DNA of 64,000 bases from an uncultured Bacteroidota bacterium (GTDB lineage: Bacteria > Bacteroidota > Bacteroidia > Chitinophagales > Chitinophagaceae), in assembly GCA_903865435.1 (NCBI GenBank), contig CAIPJS010000023.1:62001-126000 (forward strand). The letters run 5' to 3'. This document shows, in pieces, positions 18,794 to 28,445 of this stretch; the stretch's first letter is position 1; each line of letters starts with the position of its first letter. The notes under the pieces are model-generated. The model saw only the letters and a program-made list of their open reading frames with translations. It ran no database searches and was not told where the DNA came from. Position numbers and translations under genes: made by a program.

Positions 18794-19747
18794 TTAAAGT
18801 AAGTCTAATTGGTTTTGTTCTTTCTTAAGCACTTCAATACTTACATTTAACTCAAATCCAATAAGTAGGATCAATGCATTGATGTATACCAATGTCATGA
18901 CCACCAATACAGTGCCAATAGATCCGTAAATTTTATTGTAGCTACTAAAATGGTTTACCCAATAGGAAAACCCCAAAGTGGTAATCAACATAAGTAAAGT
19001 AGACAACAAAGCGCCTGGGGACATCAATGACCATTTCTCTTTAATAAGGGGTGCGTATTTGTAAATAAAAGCGTTTCCAAAAAACAACAACAATATAATT
19101 ACAGCCCATCTTACGCTATTCCAATAGGGTATAATAGTTTTTCTTTTGATATCGAATACTTCTCTTAATAAGGTTGTGAGCTGGTCTTGTCCAATCAATA
19201 CCAAAATACTTGCAAATACCAATAAGATTAAAATAATGGTTAAACGTATGGCCCGCATTCTTTGATGTAAAAAGAAGGGTTTGTTTTGCATAATAGATTT
19301 GTCAAAACTTCTAATAATACCCGTCATGGCATTGGAAGCATAAAATAAAAGCAATAAAAATCCAAAAGAAAATACCCCAACGTGTTGGCTGAGTAGGTCG
19401 TTGATGATGTCTAATATAAATTTATACGTACTTGAATTAGGTGCAATGTCTTTAAATACAGAAAGGATTTGCTTTTTTACTTTAAAAGTAGATGGAAAAT
19501 AGGGGATGATGGAAAACAAGAATAAAAAACCTGCAGGCAATGCCATGATCAAATTAAATGAGATGGCCGAGGCGCGATCGTATAAACCTAAAGTATTTAA
19601 TTGTTTGAATAAAAATTTTATGACTTGGTATAAGTTGACATGCTGAAAGCCTGGAATATAAATGCCTTTGGCTTTTCGTTTTAAAAATAAAAACGGAGGC
19701 CTGGCTATTTGAAAAAAAATGGTTCTTATTTGTTTGAACAAGTTCAA
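18794..19747 (-). CDS. YihY/UPF0761 family inner-membrane protein
   Basis: A 317-residue membrane protein with about six hydrophobic segments and the family-typical RASAISFNLIMALPAG region near residue 60, formerly mis-annotated as ribonuclease BN. The C-terminal half has IYGSIGTVLVVMTLVYINALILLIGFELN-like helices that mark the family. The start appears to be TTG, since no nearby ATG fits. Function is unknown. It lies 37 bases after mltG on the same strand and could be cotranscribed with it. Confidence 0.85.
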   Translation of the reverse strand: MNLFKQIRTIFFQIARPPFLFLKRKAKGIYIPGFQHVNLYQVIKFLFKQLNTLGLYDRASAISFNLIMALPAGFLFLFSIIPYFPSTFKVKKQILSVFKDIAPNSSTYKFILDIINDLLSQHVGVFSFGFLLLLFYASNAMTGIIRSFDKSIMQNKPFFLHQRMRAIRLTIILILLVFASILVLIGQDQLTTLLREVFDIKRKTIIPYWNSVRWAVIILLLFFGNAFIYKYAPLIKEKWSLMSPGALLSTLLMLITTLGFSYWVNHFSSYNKIYGSIGTVLVVMTLVYINALILLIGFELNVSIEVLKKEQNQLDLL

Positions 19748-19783
19748 GTATACTCAGTTTGATGTGTAAATTTACAATTTATT

Positions 19784-20806
19784 TTATTGTGCTTTTTGCT
19801 TCTTCTTTTCTTGATATTCGTCTAATTTATGCTGGTATTCTTTTGCAAATTTCATATGTTCTTCATAATTAGAACTAAAATGATGGTAACCGCTAAAATC
19901 GGCTTTGGCAACAAAGTAGATATAATCTGTGCTAGGTGCTTCTAAGACCAAGTCAATGGTTTTAGAAGAAGGCGTTCCAATAGGGCCTGGCGGCAAACCT
20001 TTATGTCGATAGGTATTGTAAGGCGAAGGGTTGCTTAAATATTTGTCATAGATTCTAGTGAGTGTAAAATCTTGCATGGCATATTTAATGGTAGGGCAAG
20101 CTTGAAGGGGCATACTTTTCTTAAGTCTGTTTTGATAAACACTGGCAATTATCTTTTTATCTGAATCGAAATTGGTTTCTTCATCTACTATAGAAGCCAA
20201 AGTATACACTTCATTTTTGGTAAGTCCTAAAGCCTTGGCTTTTTGAATACGATTGTTGTTGCTCCAAAATTGATCTGCCGTGGATTTCATTTTTTGTAAA
20301 AATTTAGCCATAGTGGTTGACCAATAAAATTCATAGGTATTGGGAATAAATAAAGTCAACAATTGAGTGGTATCAGTTTGGAATTTAACTAAGGAGTCAT
20401 TGCTGTTTAAATAAGTGGCACAAGTGGCACTATCTGTTTCAAAAGTGGTAGCAATTAATTTAGCCAACTCGCCTCTGGTTCTGACTCTATTTAAAATAAA
20501 TTTTACTTTTGCTTGCTGGTTGTTTCTTAACATGCGCAAAAGGGAAAGTAAACTTGTTTTTTTTGATACAAAAAATTTACCCGTTTTTAATTTTTCCTCA
20601 ACGCTTAAAAGCTTTGCCAAAATTAAAAAGCTAGGTTTGTCTAAAATTATTTTTTTAGCCAATAAAGTATCTGCCAAATCGGATAGGCCCGTTTTATTGT
20701 AAACGAAACTTGATTTTTCTCCATAAAAATGTGTTGTTTTAACCAGTACATTGTAACAGGTATACACCGCAACCATCAATAAGAGTAAATAAAATATTTT
20801 TTTCAT
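19784..20806 (-). CDS. mltG: Endolytic murein transglycosylase MltG
   Basis: The 340-residue protein has one N-terminal membrane anchor (MKKIFYLLLLMVAVYTC) and a YceG-like periplasmic domain. The catalytic Glu lies in SIVDEETNFDSDKK, followed by SVYQNRLKKSMPLQACPTIKYA and GLPPGPIGTPS, all typical of MltG, which cleaves nascent glycan strands and sets their length. The ATG at the anchor was chosen over an upstream one. It heads a likely two-gene unit with the YihY-like gene and is insulated from secG by a terminator. A TAAGTTTG element lies just upstream at 20819-20826. Confidence 0.92.
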   Translation of the reverse strand: MKKIFYLLLLMVAVYTCYNVLVKTTHFYGEKSSFVYNKTGLSDLADTLLAKKIILDKPSFLILAKLLSVEEKLKTGKFFVSKKTSLLSLLRMLRNNQQAKVKFILNRVRTRGELAKLIATTFETDSATCATYLNSNDSLVKFQTDTTQLLTLFIPNTYEFYWSTTMAKFLQKMKSTADQFWSNNNRIQKAKALGLTKNEVYTLASIVDEETNFDSDKKIIASVYQNRLKKSMPLQACPTIKYAMQDFTLTRIYDKYLSNPSPYNTYRHKGLPPGPIGTPSSKTIDLVLEAPSTDYIYFVAKADFSGYHHFSSNYEEHMKFAKEYQHKLDEYQEKKKQKAQ

Positions 20807-20851
20807 TACTTGGTACTTCAAACTTACTTTAAAAAGGGCATTCAATAATAC

Positions 20852-20883
20852 AAAAAAATCCCTCCCGATTGCTGGGGAGGGAT
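20852..20883 (-). terminator. Rho-independent terminator of the miaB-secG operon
   Basis: ATCCCTCCC and GGGAGGGAT form a perfect 9-bp stem with an 8-base loop, followed on the minus strand by seven T. It ends transcription after secG and before mltG. Confidence 0.92.
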
Positions 20884-20934
20884 CTTATTTTATAGAGTAG
20901 GGATTGATGATCCGACTAATTTAACAATGCAGTA

Positions 20935-21288
20935 CTATTTTTTGACAGGCGCTGCAGGTGTATTTGCAGGAGCAGCAGCTGGAGCAACAGGTGCTGGTGC
21001 CGCTGGTGCAGTAACAGAAGTATTTACTTTATTCAATAATCCTTTATCGGAATCTCCACCGCCAGATTTTAAGAATAAGGTAGAAGTCATAGCCAAAAGG
21101 GCAATGGCAGCAGCAAATATCCAAGTGCCTTTTTCCAATACATCGGTTGTTTGCTTAACACCCATGAAATTGTTGGTTAAACCACCTACATTGGCATTTA
21201 AACCACCGCCTTTTGGGTTTTGGATTAAAACCATAAATCCTAGGCCAATTGAGGCAGCAATAATTAATATTAAATAAAGTGTTATCAT
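20935..21288 (-). CDS. secG: Preprotein translocase subunit SecG
   Basis: This 117-residue protein has two hydrophobic helices (about 3-20 and 53-72) around the conserved loop QNPKGGGLNANVGG. This matches SecG, the small accessory subunit of the SecYEG channel. A long Ala/Pro-rich tail (about residues 90-114), common in Bacteroidota SecG, ends the protein. Its start overlaps the stop of the upstream gene by four bases, so it is translationally coupled as the last gene of the miaB operon. Confidence 0.93.
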   Translation of the reverse strand: MITLYLILIIAASIGLGFMVLIQNPKGGGLNANVGGLTNNFMGVKQTTDVLEKGTWIFAAAIALLAMTSTLFLKSGGGDSDKGLLNKVNTSVTAPAAPAPVAPAAAPANTPAAPVKK

Positions 21289-22001
21289 TTTCTTTGTTTT
21301 AGTTGTTCTATTATTGACGCAAAATAAACGGATTTTTCAGGAAAAATAAAACTTAATTTAGAATAGACGTCGATTGCCTTGCGTTTATTGCCCTGTTTGA
21401 GCCAAACCTCGGCCATGGCTTCTGTGATAACATCTGCAGTGGTATTGGCTTTCTCGGCTATGGCAGCGATCGCCTTTTCCTGTTCTTCGCCTATTTCAGC
21501 GACCTGTGGGCTTCCATCTTTGTTTTTGAGCACTTTAAGCCAGGCTGTAAAGCTTCTTAATTGCTTGGTGAACTTGTCTTGGGGTACTTTGGAAAGGTCT
21601 ATTTCAATGCCTTGTGCCGCAAAATAATCTCTTTGAAGTGGGGTAATTTCTTCTTCAAAGGCCAATGCAGCTTCCTGCACCGGTTCTTTAAATTGTGCCA
21701 ATTGTTCTGAGATAACACTTGATAATTTATTGTCATGTGGAGTAGATACAACAGCTTCCTCTTCTAAATGTATCAAATGATGCAATTGCAAATTATTGGG
21801 GAAATAAGCACTTGTTTTTTGTAATTGAGCTTCTAGTAAAGGGGAGGCGTCTAACTCATATTTTTTAGCCAATAAAAATTGGAGACTTGGGCTATAGGGA
21901 TGTTGATGTGCCCATTTTTCCAATTCGACAGTTTCGATGGTTTCCAATGAAGGATGACCTGTCCATTGATTTAAAATTGTATTAATGATGGTTGCGCCCA
22001 T
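21285..22001 (-). CDS. Uncharacterised TPR-like cytoplasmic protein
   Basis: A 238-residue protein without signal peptide or membrane helix. The C-terminus (about 200-238: AEVWLKQGNKRKAIDVYSKLS) looks like a tetratricopeptide unit, and the N-terminal part also looks helical. The middle is acidic and Lys/Glu-rich. It sits between lptE and secG in a tight operon (3-base gap upstream, 4-base overlap downstream), which hints at a role connected with envelope assembly or secretion; this is inference only. Confidence 0.8.
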   Translation of the reverse strand: MGATIINTILNQWTGHPSLETIETVELEKWAHQHPYSPSLQFLLAKKYELDASPLLEAQLQKTSAYFPNNLQLHHLIHLEEEAVVSTPHDNKLSSVISEQLAQFKEPVQEAALAFEEEITPLQRDYFAAQGIEIDLSKVPQDKFTKQLRSFTAWLKVLKNKDGSPQVAEIGEEQEKAIAAIAEKANTTADVITEAMAEVWLKQGNKRKAIDVYSKLSFIFPEKSVYFASIIEQLKQRK

Positions 22002-22004
22002 GAC

Positions 22005-22526
22005 TTACCAGTTTGAAAAAATTTGATTAAAGATATCATCTGTAATATTTCTAAGAATGTCATCCATTAATTGACTCTCCGCTGCCTGTAAAGTTAGATT
22101 GGCTGAGAAATCAAAATTTCTAGATACATCAAATTCTTGTTCTTTATTTTCTAAAGTCTTTTTTAATAGCACATGCACAGTAACAGTCAATCGATTGGTA
22201 CTTGCTTGTTGTGCACTTACCCCCACCGTTTGAGAAGGGTCGTAATTGGTGATGGTTGCAAATATTTGATAATGGGCATCGTCACTATTTGTTCTTGTAA
22301 GTTTGGTCCCACTGATAATTTTTTGAAGTAACTTATCTGTTAGCATAGGGGCCAACTGCGGGTTCACATACCTTGCTTTGTTTTCGACAAAAGCAATCTT
22401 AACCGTTTTGATATTATCTGGAATGACCGCATCTCTAAAACTATAAATGCCACAGCTAGTAAATAAAGTACCAACTAATAATGTGAATAGTAAAGATCTA
22501 ATGATATGCACTTTTGTCATTTTCAT
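22005..22526 (-). CDS. lptE: LptE-like LPS-assembly lipoprotein
   Basis: The 173-residue protein starts with a lipoprotein signal (LLFTLLVGTLFTSC) and continues GIYSF, the usual opening of Bacteroidota LptE-family lipoproteins. These pair with LptD to insert LPS in the outer membrane. The mature part has the alternating beta pattern and late helices of the family (LQAAESQLMDDILRNITDDIF). The ATG directly before the signal was chosen; longer readings run back into the sigma-54 activator gene. It lies 16 bases after that gene. Confidence 0.85.
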   Translation of the reverse strand: MKMTKVHIIRSLLFTLLVGTLFTSCGIYSFRDAVIPDNIKTVKIAFVENKARYVNPQLAPMLTDKLLQKIISGTKLTRTNSDDAHYQIFATITNYDPSQTVGVSAQQASTNRLTVTVHVLLKKTLENKEQEFDVSRNFDFSANLTLQAAESQLMDDILRNITDDIFNQIFSNW

Positions 22527-22542
22527 GGTGGTGGATATAAAA

Positions 22543-23811
22543 TTATTCTTCAATATCGTATTCTTTAATTTTTCTGTATAAAGTTCTTTCACTAATTCCC
22601 AAATCGGTGGATGCGTCTTTACGGCGTCCACGATGTTTCTTCAATGCCTTTAAAATTAGTTCTTTTTCTTTATCCATAATGTTTAAGGATTCTTCCACTT
22701 CATAATGACCATTCAACTCGTTGTCAAGAATAATGGGTTGGTGCGTGTTAAGATGAACTGTTGGACTGATAGGGCTTGCATGATTGTTATGATGGATTGT
22801 ATTGTTTACTGGCATTAAATCCTCTTTTAATTCATTGATTAAAGACTCTTTATTAAAATTAGCATTGTTGGCACCTGAAATGCTTGGGTTTTGTAATATT
22901 TCTAAAAACATTTTTTTTAATTCGTTCACGTCTTTTTTCATGTCAAAGAAAAGTTTGTACAAGATTTCTCTTTCATTAGCAAATTCACCCACTGGGGTAT
23001 TGCCTGTGAGCATGGGCACATTGTTCACATTTTGAACAGGCAAGAAGCCTGCCAATACTTCGGCATTGATGTGTTCCACTTTACTCAATACAGAAATTTG
23101 TTCGGCAATATTTTTCAATTCTCTTACATTGCCAGGCCAAGGGTATTCTATTAATAATTTGCGCGCTTCTTCGTCTAAGAAAATAGGTTTGGTTTTGTAT
23201 TTTTCAGCAAAATCCACCACGAACTTTCTAAACAACAAAGGAATGTCTTCTTTGCGGTCTCTTAAAGAAGGCACTCTAATTGGTACTGTATTTAAACGAT
23301 AATATAAATCTTCTCTAAACTTTCCTTTTTGTGTAAACTCTAATAATTCTCTATTGGTAGCAGCTACTACGCGCACATCTGATTTTTGAACCTTAGAAGA
23401 ACCTACGCGTATAAATTCGCCTGTTTCTAAAACGCGCAATAAACGGGCTTGTGTGCCCAAAGGCAATTCTCCAATTTCATCTAAGAAAATAGTACCACCA
23501 CTTACGGTTTCGAAATAACCTTTTCTACTATCCACTGCACCAGTAAAAGAACCTTTTTCATGTCCAAATAATTCAGAGTCAATGGTCCCTTCGGGAATAG
23601 CGCCACAATTGACTGCAATAAATGGATTGTGTTTTCTTGCAGATAAACTATGAATGATTTGAGAAAAAACTTCTTTACCCACACCGCTTTCTCCAACAAT
23701 AAGCACCGTTAAATCGGTACTAGCAACTTGCTCGGCGGTATTCAATGCATGATTGATGGCAGGCGTGTTGCCAATAATACTAAATCTATTTTTTAATGCT
23801 TGTAAATCCAT
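22543..23811 (-). CDS. Sigma-54-dependent transcriptional activator without sensory domain
   Basis: The 422-residue protein starts directly with an AAA+ sigma-54 interaction domain: Walker A GESGVGKE near residue 40, GSFTGA (the sigma-54 contacting loop, usually GAFTGA), Walker B GGTIFLDEIGEL and the R-finger region. A linker of about 120 residues leads to a Fis-type helix-turn-helix at the end (GISERTLYRKIKEY). There is no receiver, GAF or PAS domain in front, so activity must be controlled by partners or expression. It lies between miaB and lptE (one base after miaB). Confidence 0.93.
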   Translation of the reverse strand: MDLQALKNRFSIIGNTPAINHALNTAEQVASTDLTVLIVGESGVGKEVFSQIIHSLSARKHNPFIAVNCGAIPEGTIDSELFGHEKGSFTGAVDSRKGYFETVSGGTIFLDEIGELPLGTQARLLRVLETGEFIRVGSSKVQKSDVRVVAATNRELLEFTQKGKFREDLYYRLNTVPIRVPSLRDRKEDIPLLFRKFVVDFAEKYKTKPIFLDEEARKLLIEYPWPGNVRELKNIAEQISVLSKVEHINAEVLAGFLPVQNVNNVPMLTGNTPVGEFANEREILYKLFFDMKKDVNELKKMFLEILQNPSISGANNANFNKESLINELKEDLMPVNNTIHHNNHASPISPTVHLNTHQPIILDNELNGHYEVEESLNIMDKEKELILKALKKHRGRRKDASTDLGISERTLYRKIKEYDIEE

Positions 23812-23812
23812 G

Positions 23813-25249
23813 TTAAATATTGTTTATAGCTCCAATTAAAGTGCCTTTCGTATAATCTTTTATAAGTATGTTCACATAATCTCCTTTTTTTAGAGGGGTA
23901 TGATTTCCAATATTTATTTTAGGAAATACCACCACTTTATTTTGACTGGTTCGGCCCATCCATTCGTTGTCGCTTTTTTTGCTATTGCCTTCTATCAAAA
24001 CTTCATAAGATTTTCCCATTTCTTTTTTATTACTATCGTTAGACAAATGCCATTGAACATCTACTATTTCTTGTAATCTTCTTTTTTTAACATCTAAGGG
24101 TACATCATCTTTGTATCTTTTTTCGGCAAGGGTACCAGGACGCTCCGAATAAAAGTACATATAGCAATAATCATACTGTGCCAATTGCATAATGCTCATG
24201 GTGTCTTGATGATCTGCTTCGGTTTCGGTACAAAAGCCGGCAATGATGTCTGCGGAAATACTACATTCGGGCATCAATTCTTTAATGCGTGCCACTTTAG
24301 ACAAATACCATTCACGCGTATAAGTGCGGTTCATTAATTGCAAAATTCTTGTGCTTCCACTTTGAACAGGCAAGTGAATGTATTTGCAAATATTATGGTA
24401 CTTCATCATGATAAACAAAACTTCATCTGTAATGTCTTTAGGATGTGAAGTGCTAAAACGTACTCTCAATTGAGGATTAATTAAAGCAACACTTTCTAAT
24501 AGTTGCGCAAATGTAACCTGCGTATTCGTTTCGGGATTGGTCCAATAATAACTGTCCACGTTTTGTCCTAACAAAGTCACTTCTTTATAGCCTTTATCAA
24601 ACAAATCTTTACATTCTGCTACAATCGAAAAAGCATCCCTACTTCTTTCTCTTCCCCTCGTAAATGGAACTACGCAGAAGCTACACATATTATTACAGCC
24701 ACGCATAATAGAAACAAATCCACTAATGCCATTGCTGTCTAATCGAACAGGAGAAATGTCGGCATAAGTTTCGTCTCGGCTTAATAAAACATTCACTGCT
24801 TTTTGTCCAGTACCAGCTTCTATAATTAAATCGGGTAGGGTCCGGTAAGCATCAGGACCTACCACTAAGTCCACCAATTTCTCTTCTTCTAATAATTTTG
24901 ATTTTAATCTTTCGGCCATGCATCCTAAAACACCTAGCAACATCCCTGGCTTTTGTACTTTGTATTTTCTAAACTCCGTTAATCTTTTACGAACCGTGAG
25001 TTCAGCTTTTTCTCTAATGGAACAAGTATTAATTAATATCAAATCAGCCATCTCTACATTGCGGGTACTGCCATATCCATTTTTTTCCAAAATAGATGCC
25101 ACTACTTCGCTGTCGGCAAAATTCATCGCACAACCATAACTTTCGATCAGAAAAAATTTGGTAAAGGGTGTCTTATCTTGTGTAGATACATAGGCTTCCC
25201 CCTGTCTCAATTCATCATGTTCCTTGGTGGCCGTTGTAAATAATTCCAT
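23813..25249 (-). CDS. miaB: tRNA methylthiotransferase MiaB
   Basis: The 478-residue radical SAM enzyme adds the 2-methylthio group to i6A37 of tRNAs. The N-terminal domain has the three auxiliary-cluster cysteines ([30 protein letters not shown]). The radical SAM cluster is in [21 protein letters not shown], and a C-terminal TRAM domain ends the protein. It is the first gene of a five-gene minus-strand operon running to secG and has a strong promoter upstream. Confidence 0.96.
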   Translation of the reverse strand: MELFTTATKEHDELRQGEAYVSTQDKTPFTKFFLIESYGCAMNFADSEVVASILEKNGYGSTRNVEMADLILINTCSIREKAELTVRKRLTEFRKYKVQKPGMLLGVLGCMAERLKSKLLEEEKLVDLVVGPDAYRTLPDLIIEAGTGQKAVNVLLSRDETYADISPVRLDSNGISGFVSIMRGCNNMCSFCVVPFTRGRERSRDAFSIVAECKDLFDKGYKEVTLLGQNVDSYYWTNPETNTQVTFAQLLESVALINPQLRVRFSTSHPKDITDEVLFIMMKYHNICKYIHLPVQSGSTRILQLMNRTYTREWYLSKVARIKELMPECSISADIIAGFCTETEADHQDTMSIMQLAQYDYCYMYFYSERPGTLAEKRYKDDVPLDVKKRRLQEIVDVQWHLSNDSNKKEMGKSYEVLIEGNSKKSDNEWMGRTSQNKVVVFPKINIGNHTPLKKGDYVNILIKDYTKGTLIGAINNI

Positions 25250-25268
25250 TCAATCTGGTTTTGAAACG

Positions 25269-25299
25269 CAAATTTAGTTAAAAAAACAGAATGTGTCAA
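25269..25299 (-). promoter_or_regulatory. Promoter of the miaB-secG operon
   Basis: On the minus strand TTG (within TTGACA) is followed by 20 bases and TAAATTTG, a good Bacteroidota -33/-7 pair, with a 19-base gap to the miaB start. Confidence 0.7.
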
Positions 25300-25413
25300 C
25301 TTGTCAGCCAAAACTTCTAATTATTTGATAATGAAACCATTATTGCACAAATGCTGGGATACCTTATAAATAATTATATATAATTAGCAATCAATGGTTT
25401 AGTATTCCCTTGC

Positions 25414-25421
25414 TATATTTG
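25414..25421 (+). promoter_or_regulatory. -7 element for the DUF3078 gene
   Basis: TATATTTG matches TAnnTTTG, 15 bases before the ATG. It supports that ATG over an upstream in-frame TTG, which overlaps the element. Confidence 0.5.
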
Positions 25422-25436
25422 AGTAAAATAATAGAA

Positions 25437-26402
25437 ATGTATAAAGGCATTGTCGTTTTCTGCTTTTTGATATGCGCACAATGGTCAATGGCCCAAAACA
25501 TTGGCGTGACTAAATTAAGAAACGAAACCTCACGTAATATCAACAAAGCAATAGATACGGCCTATTTTAATTGGAAGCGAGGGGGCATGTATAATTTTAA
25601 TCTTGCTCAAAGCTCTTTAAGCAACTGGGCGGCAGGGGGAGACAATTTCAATATGTCTATCAATACTTTCTTTAATTATTTTGCTTATTACCAAAAACCT
25701 AGGCAAAGCTGGGACAATAATTTTGATGCCAATCTTGGTTTTGTTCAATCTACAACATTAGGAGGCAGGAAGAATGATGATCGACTAGATTTACTTAGTA
25801 AATATGGTTATAGAATTGATACCACTGGAGTATGGTATTTGTCTGGACTTTTTAATTTTCGTTCTCAAATTTTTGATGGATATAGTTTTAGTGGTACCAA
25901 TTCAACTTTTACTTCTTCGTTTTTTGCACCTGCCTATATTATCTTATCTGCGGGTTTGGATTACAAGCCCAATAAAACTTTTTCAGTTTTCTTTTCACCC
26001 CTTACTTCCAGAACTACTTTATTATTAAATACTAAACTATCTAATTTAGGTAGCTATGGTGTACCCAAAGGAGACAAAGTATATAAGGAAACAGGTTTAT
26101 TTGTAACAGTAAATTATAATAACGAAATTGCCCCAAACATCATGTATAAAGGTCGTGCCGATTTTTTCTCTAACTATTATGAAAAGCCAGAGAATATCAA
26201 TTTGTACATGACCAATATGTTTACATTTAAGATCAATAAAAACTTTTCGGCCAACTATAGTTTGGATTTAATTTATGACGATAAAATTAAAAATTTTGGC
26301 CCCAATAAAAATTCACCCGGATTGCAATTAAAAAGCATCATAGGTGTGGGGTACTATAAAAACTTACAAGTAAAAAAACTAGTGTTGGTGCCAAAGTCCT
26401 AA
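25437..26402 (+). CDS. DUF3078 outer-membrane-type protein
   Basis: This 321-residue exported protein has a signal peptide (FCFLICAQWSMAQ) and the DUF3078 pattern: FNLAQSSLSNWAAGGDN near residue 60, then alternating aromatic strands typical of an outer-membrane beta-barrel (SGLFNFRSQIFDGY, SFFAPAYIILSAGLDY, VTVNYNNEI). The family is widespread in Bacteroidota and has no established function. It is transcribed alone and convergent with purK. Confidence 0.85.
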   Translation: MYKGIVVFCFLICAQWSMAQNIGVTKLRNETSRNINKAIDTAYFNWKRGGMYNFNLAQSSLSNWAAGGDNFNMSINTFFNYFAYYQKPRQSWDNNFDANLGFVQSTTLGGRKNDDRLDLLSKYGYRIDTTGVWYLSGLFNFRSQIFDGYSFSGTNSTFTSSFFAPAYIILSAGLDYKPNKTFSVFFSPLTSRTTLLLNTKLSNLGSYGVPKGDKVYKETGLFVTVNYNNEIAPNIMYKGRADFFSNYYEKPENINLYMTNMFTFKINKNFSANYSLDLIYDDKIKNFGPNKNSPGLQLKSIIGVGYYKNLQVKKLVLVPKS

Positions 26403-26417
26403 TAGCAGGTTAATGTA

Positions 26418-27539
26418 TTATTTAGCAATTGCTTTTAAGGTATGCTTTATCTTGTTTGCCTTATGCGTTAAGTCTTGATAGTCTTTGCTGATAATGGTTA
26501 CATGTCCCATTTTTCTTCCTGGCTTGGTCTGTTTTTTTCCATATATATGAACAAATACATTGTCCATCTTAAGCACTTCTTCTAAACCTTCGTAATGCAC
26601 AGCGCCTGTATGGCCTTGGCTTCCAACAATATTTACAATTGCCGAAGGTAAGATGGCATCCGTATTGCCTAAAGGATAATCTAATAATATTCTAAGCAAC
26701 ATATCATATTGGCTGCAGTAATTGGCTTCGATGGTATGGTGTCCACTATTGTGCACACGAGGCGCAGTTTCATTCACCCATATTTCACCTGCAGTATCAA
26801 TAAATAATTCAATGGCAAATAAGCCTGGGCTATTCAATCCTTTCACCACTTTACGCGCAATGGCTTGCGCTTTCCATAATTGTTTTTCTTCTAGCTTGGC
26901 TGGACTTATTTGATAATCTAATAAATTGTACACTGAATCAAAAACCATTTCGGCCGGCGGATAAATGATGGTTTCTCCTTTTGCATTCATTCCTACAATT
27001 AATGCAATTTCACTGGCAATCTTTACTTTTTTTTCTAATACAGCGGGTACATTAAAAGCCCATTCTACTTCTTTCTCGGTTTGAATAATTTGTACACCTT
27101 TGCCATCATAACCTCCTTCACCCATTTTATGCACAGCAGGTAGGAAATTGATATGAGCTAAAACTTCCGAAGCATTTTGCGTAATAAAAAATGGTGCAGT
27201 TGGAATTTCGTTGTCTTTATAAAATTGCTTTTGACGCAGTTTGTTTTTGATGGTTCTAATGGCAGCGGGTGTTGGGTATACTTTAACGCCTTGTTTTTCT
27301 AATTGTTCTAATGCATCCACATTCACCGCTTCAATTTCAATGGTAATGGCATCTAAACCTATCCCAAAATTATAAACGGCATCATAATCCTGAATATTGC
27401 CTAAAGTAAAATGATGGCATAAATGTGCTGCAGGACAATGGGCATCGTTTTCTAATACATAGGTGGTCACATCAAAATTTGCTGCAGCTTGCAATAACAT
27501 TCTCCCCAATTGGCCACCGCCGAGTATACCTACTTTCAT
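26418..27539 (-). CDS. purK: 5-(carboxyamino)imidazole ribonucleotide synthase PurK
   Basis: The 373-residue ATP-grasp enzyme carboxylates AIR to N5-CAIR with bicarbonate and ATP in purine synthesis. The N-terminus KVGILGGGQLGRML is diagnostic; the ATP-grasp core follows with GGYDGKGVQ and the late ETAPRVHNSGHHT block. The chosen ATG lies right before the glycine loop; an upstream start is less likely. No purE is next to it. A possible -7 element TATCTTTG lies at 27557-27564 on the minus strand. Confidence 0.95.
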   Translation of the reverse strand: MKVGILGGGQLGRMLLQAAANFDVTTYVLENDAHCPAAHLCHHFTLGNIQDYDAVYNFGIGLDAITIEIEAVNVDALEQLEKQGVKVYPTPAAIRTIKNKLRQKQFYKDNEIPTAPFFITQNASEVLAHINFLPAVHKMGEGGYDGKGVQIIQTEKEVEWAFNVPAVLEKKVKIASEIALIVGMNAKGETIIYPPAEMVFDSVYNLLDYQISPAKLEEKQLWKAQAIARKVVKGLNSPGLFAIELFIDTAGEIWVNETAPRVHNSGHHTIEANYCSQYDMLLRILLDYPLGNTDAILPSAIVNIVGSQGHTGAVHYEGLEEVLKMDNVFVHIYGKKQTKPGRKMGHVTIISKDYQDLTHKANKIKHTLKAIAK

Positions 27540-27586
27540 TATTTTGATACTTTTAACAAAGATAAGGGTATGGCGCAAGTTTTCAT

Positions 27587-27617
27587 TTTGCATAGCGCTT
27601 AAAAGCAGTTAAATTTG
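27587..27617 (+). promoter_or_regulatory. Promoter of the ABC ATPase gene
   Basis: TTTG, 19 bases and TAAATTTG exactly match the Bacteroidota consensus, with the ATG 18 bases downstream. Confidence 0.75.
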
Positions 27618-27634
27618 TTGTGTAAATAAGTAAA

Positions 27635-28399
27635 ATGTCATTATTGCCCATCATCACTGTAAAGAATTTGGTAAAAAGCTATGGTGCATTCCATGCTGTC
27701 AAAGGAATCAATTTTGAGGTATTTGAAGGGGAGATTTTTGGCTTATTGGGTCCCAATGGTGCAGGTAAGTCAACTACTTTGGAAATTATAGAAACTTTGA
27801 GAGCCAAAACCAGTGGGGAAGTTTGGGTAGATGGATTTAATATAGATGAATCGCCTGAAGACATAAAAAAAATCATTGGCGTACAATTGCAAACAGCGGG
27901 ATTTTATCCCAATTTAAATTTAACCGAATTGATGCAATTGTTTATTGGTTTGTATCAAACCAATGTGGAGCCAATGGCATTGTTGAAGAAAGTAAATTTA
28001 GAGGATAAGGCAAAATCAAAATTCAAGGAATTAAGCGGGGGACAGAAACAACGTTTTTCTATTGCTACCACTTTAATCAATCAGCCCAAAATTATATTCT
28101 TAGATGAACCTACTACGGGCTTGGATCCTCAAGCACGCAGAAATTTATGGGATTTGATTAAAGAAATTAGAGACAACGGCACTACAGTAATTATTACGAC
28201 ACATTATATGGATGAAGCCGAAGTGCTATGCGATAGAGTGGCCATCATAGACAGTGGTGAAATTATTGTCATCAATACCCCCAATGAATTGATTGATCAA
28301 TTAGTGGCTTCTGGTTTTGAAAAAGTAAAAGAAGTAAAAAAAGCCAATTTGGAAGACGTGTTTATTCAAAAAACAGGAAAGGCTTGGAGAGAAGACTAA
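27635..28399 (+). CDS. ABC transporter ATP-binding protein
   Basis: A 254-residue ABC ATPase of the DrrA/CcmA-like type: Walker A GPNGAGKST, Q-loop QLQTAGF, signature LSGGQKQR, Walker B IIFLDEPTTGLD and the switch His in TTHYMDEAE. Such proteins power export or membrane-remodelling permeases. No permease gene is next to it, so its partner must be elsewhere. The next gene, 46 bases on in the same direction, is a YfiT-like enzyme and may be cotranscribed. Confidence 0.92.
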   Translation: MSLLPIITVKNLVKSYGAFHAVKGINFEVFEGEIFGLLGPNGAGKSTTLEIIETLRAKTSGEVWVDGFNIDESPEDIKKIIGVQLQTAGFYPNLNLTELMQLFIGLYQTNVEPMALLKKVNLEDKAKSKFKELSGGQKQRFSIATTLINQPKIIFLDEPTTGLDPQARRNLWDLIKEIRDNGTTVIITTHYMDEAEVLCDRVAIIDSGEIIVINTPNELIDQLVASGFEKVKEVKKANLEDVFIQKTGKAWRED

Positions 28400-28445
28400 A
28401 AAAATAAGTACATAAAAATAAATTATAAAAAATAAATTGAATAAA

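Noticed and set aside
20927-21277. Plus-strand Ala/Gly-rich frame opposite secG
   Set aside because: It is the antisense shadow of the Ala/Pro-rich SecG tail and has no family similarity.
22527-22631. N-terminal extension of lptE into the sigma-54 activator gene
   Set aside because: It would put 35 residues before a lipoprotein signal and overlap a conserved gene.
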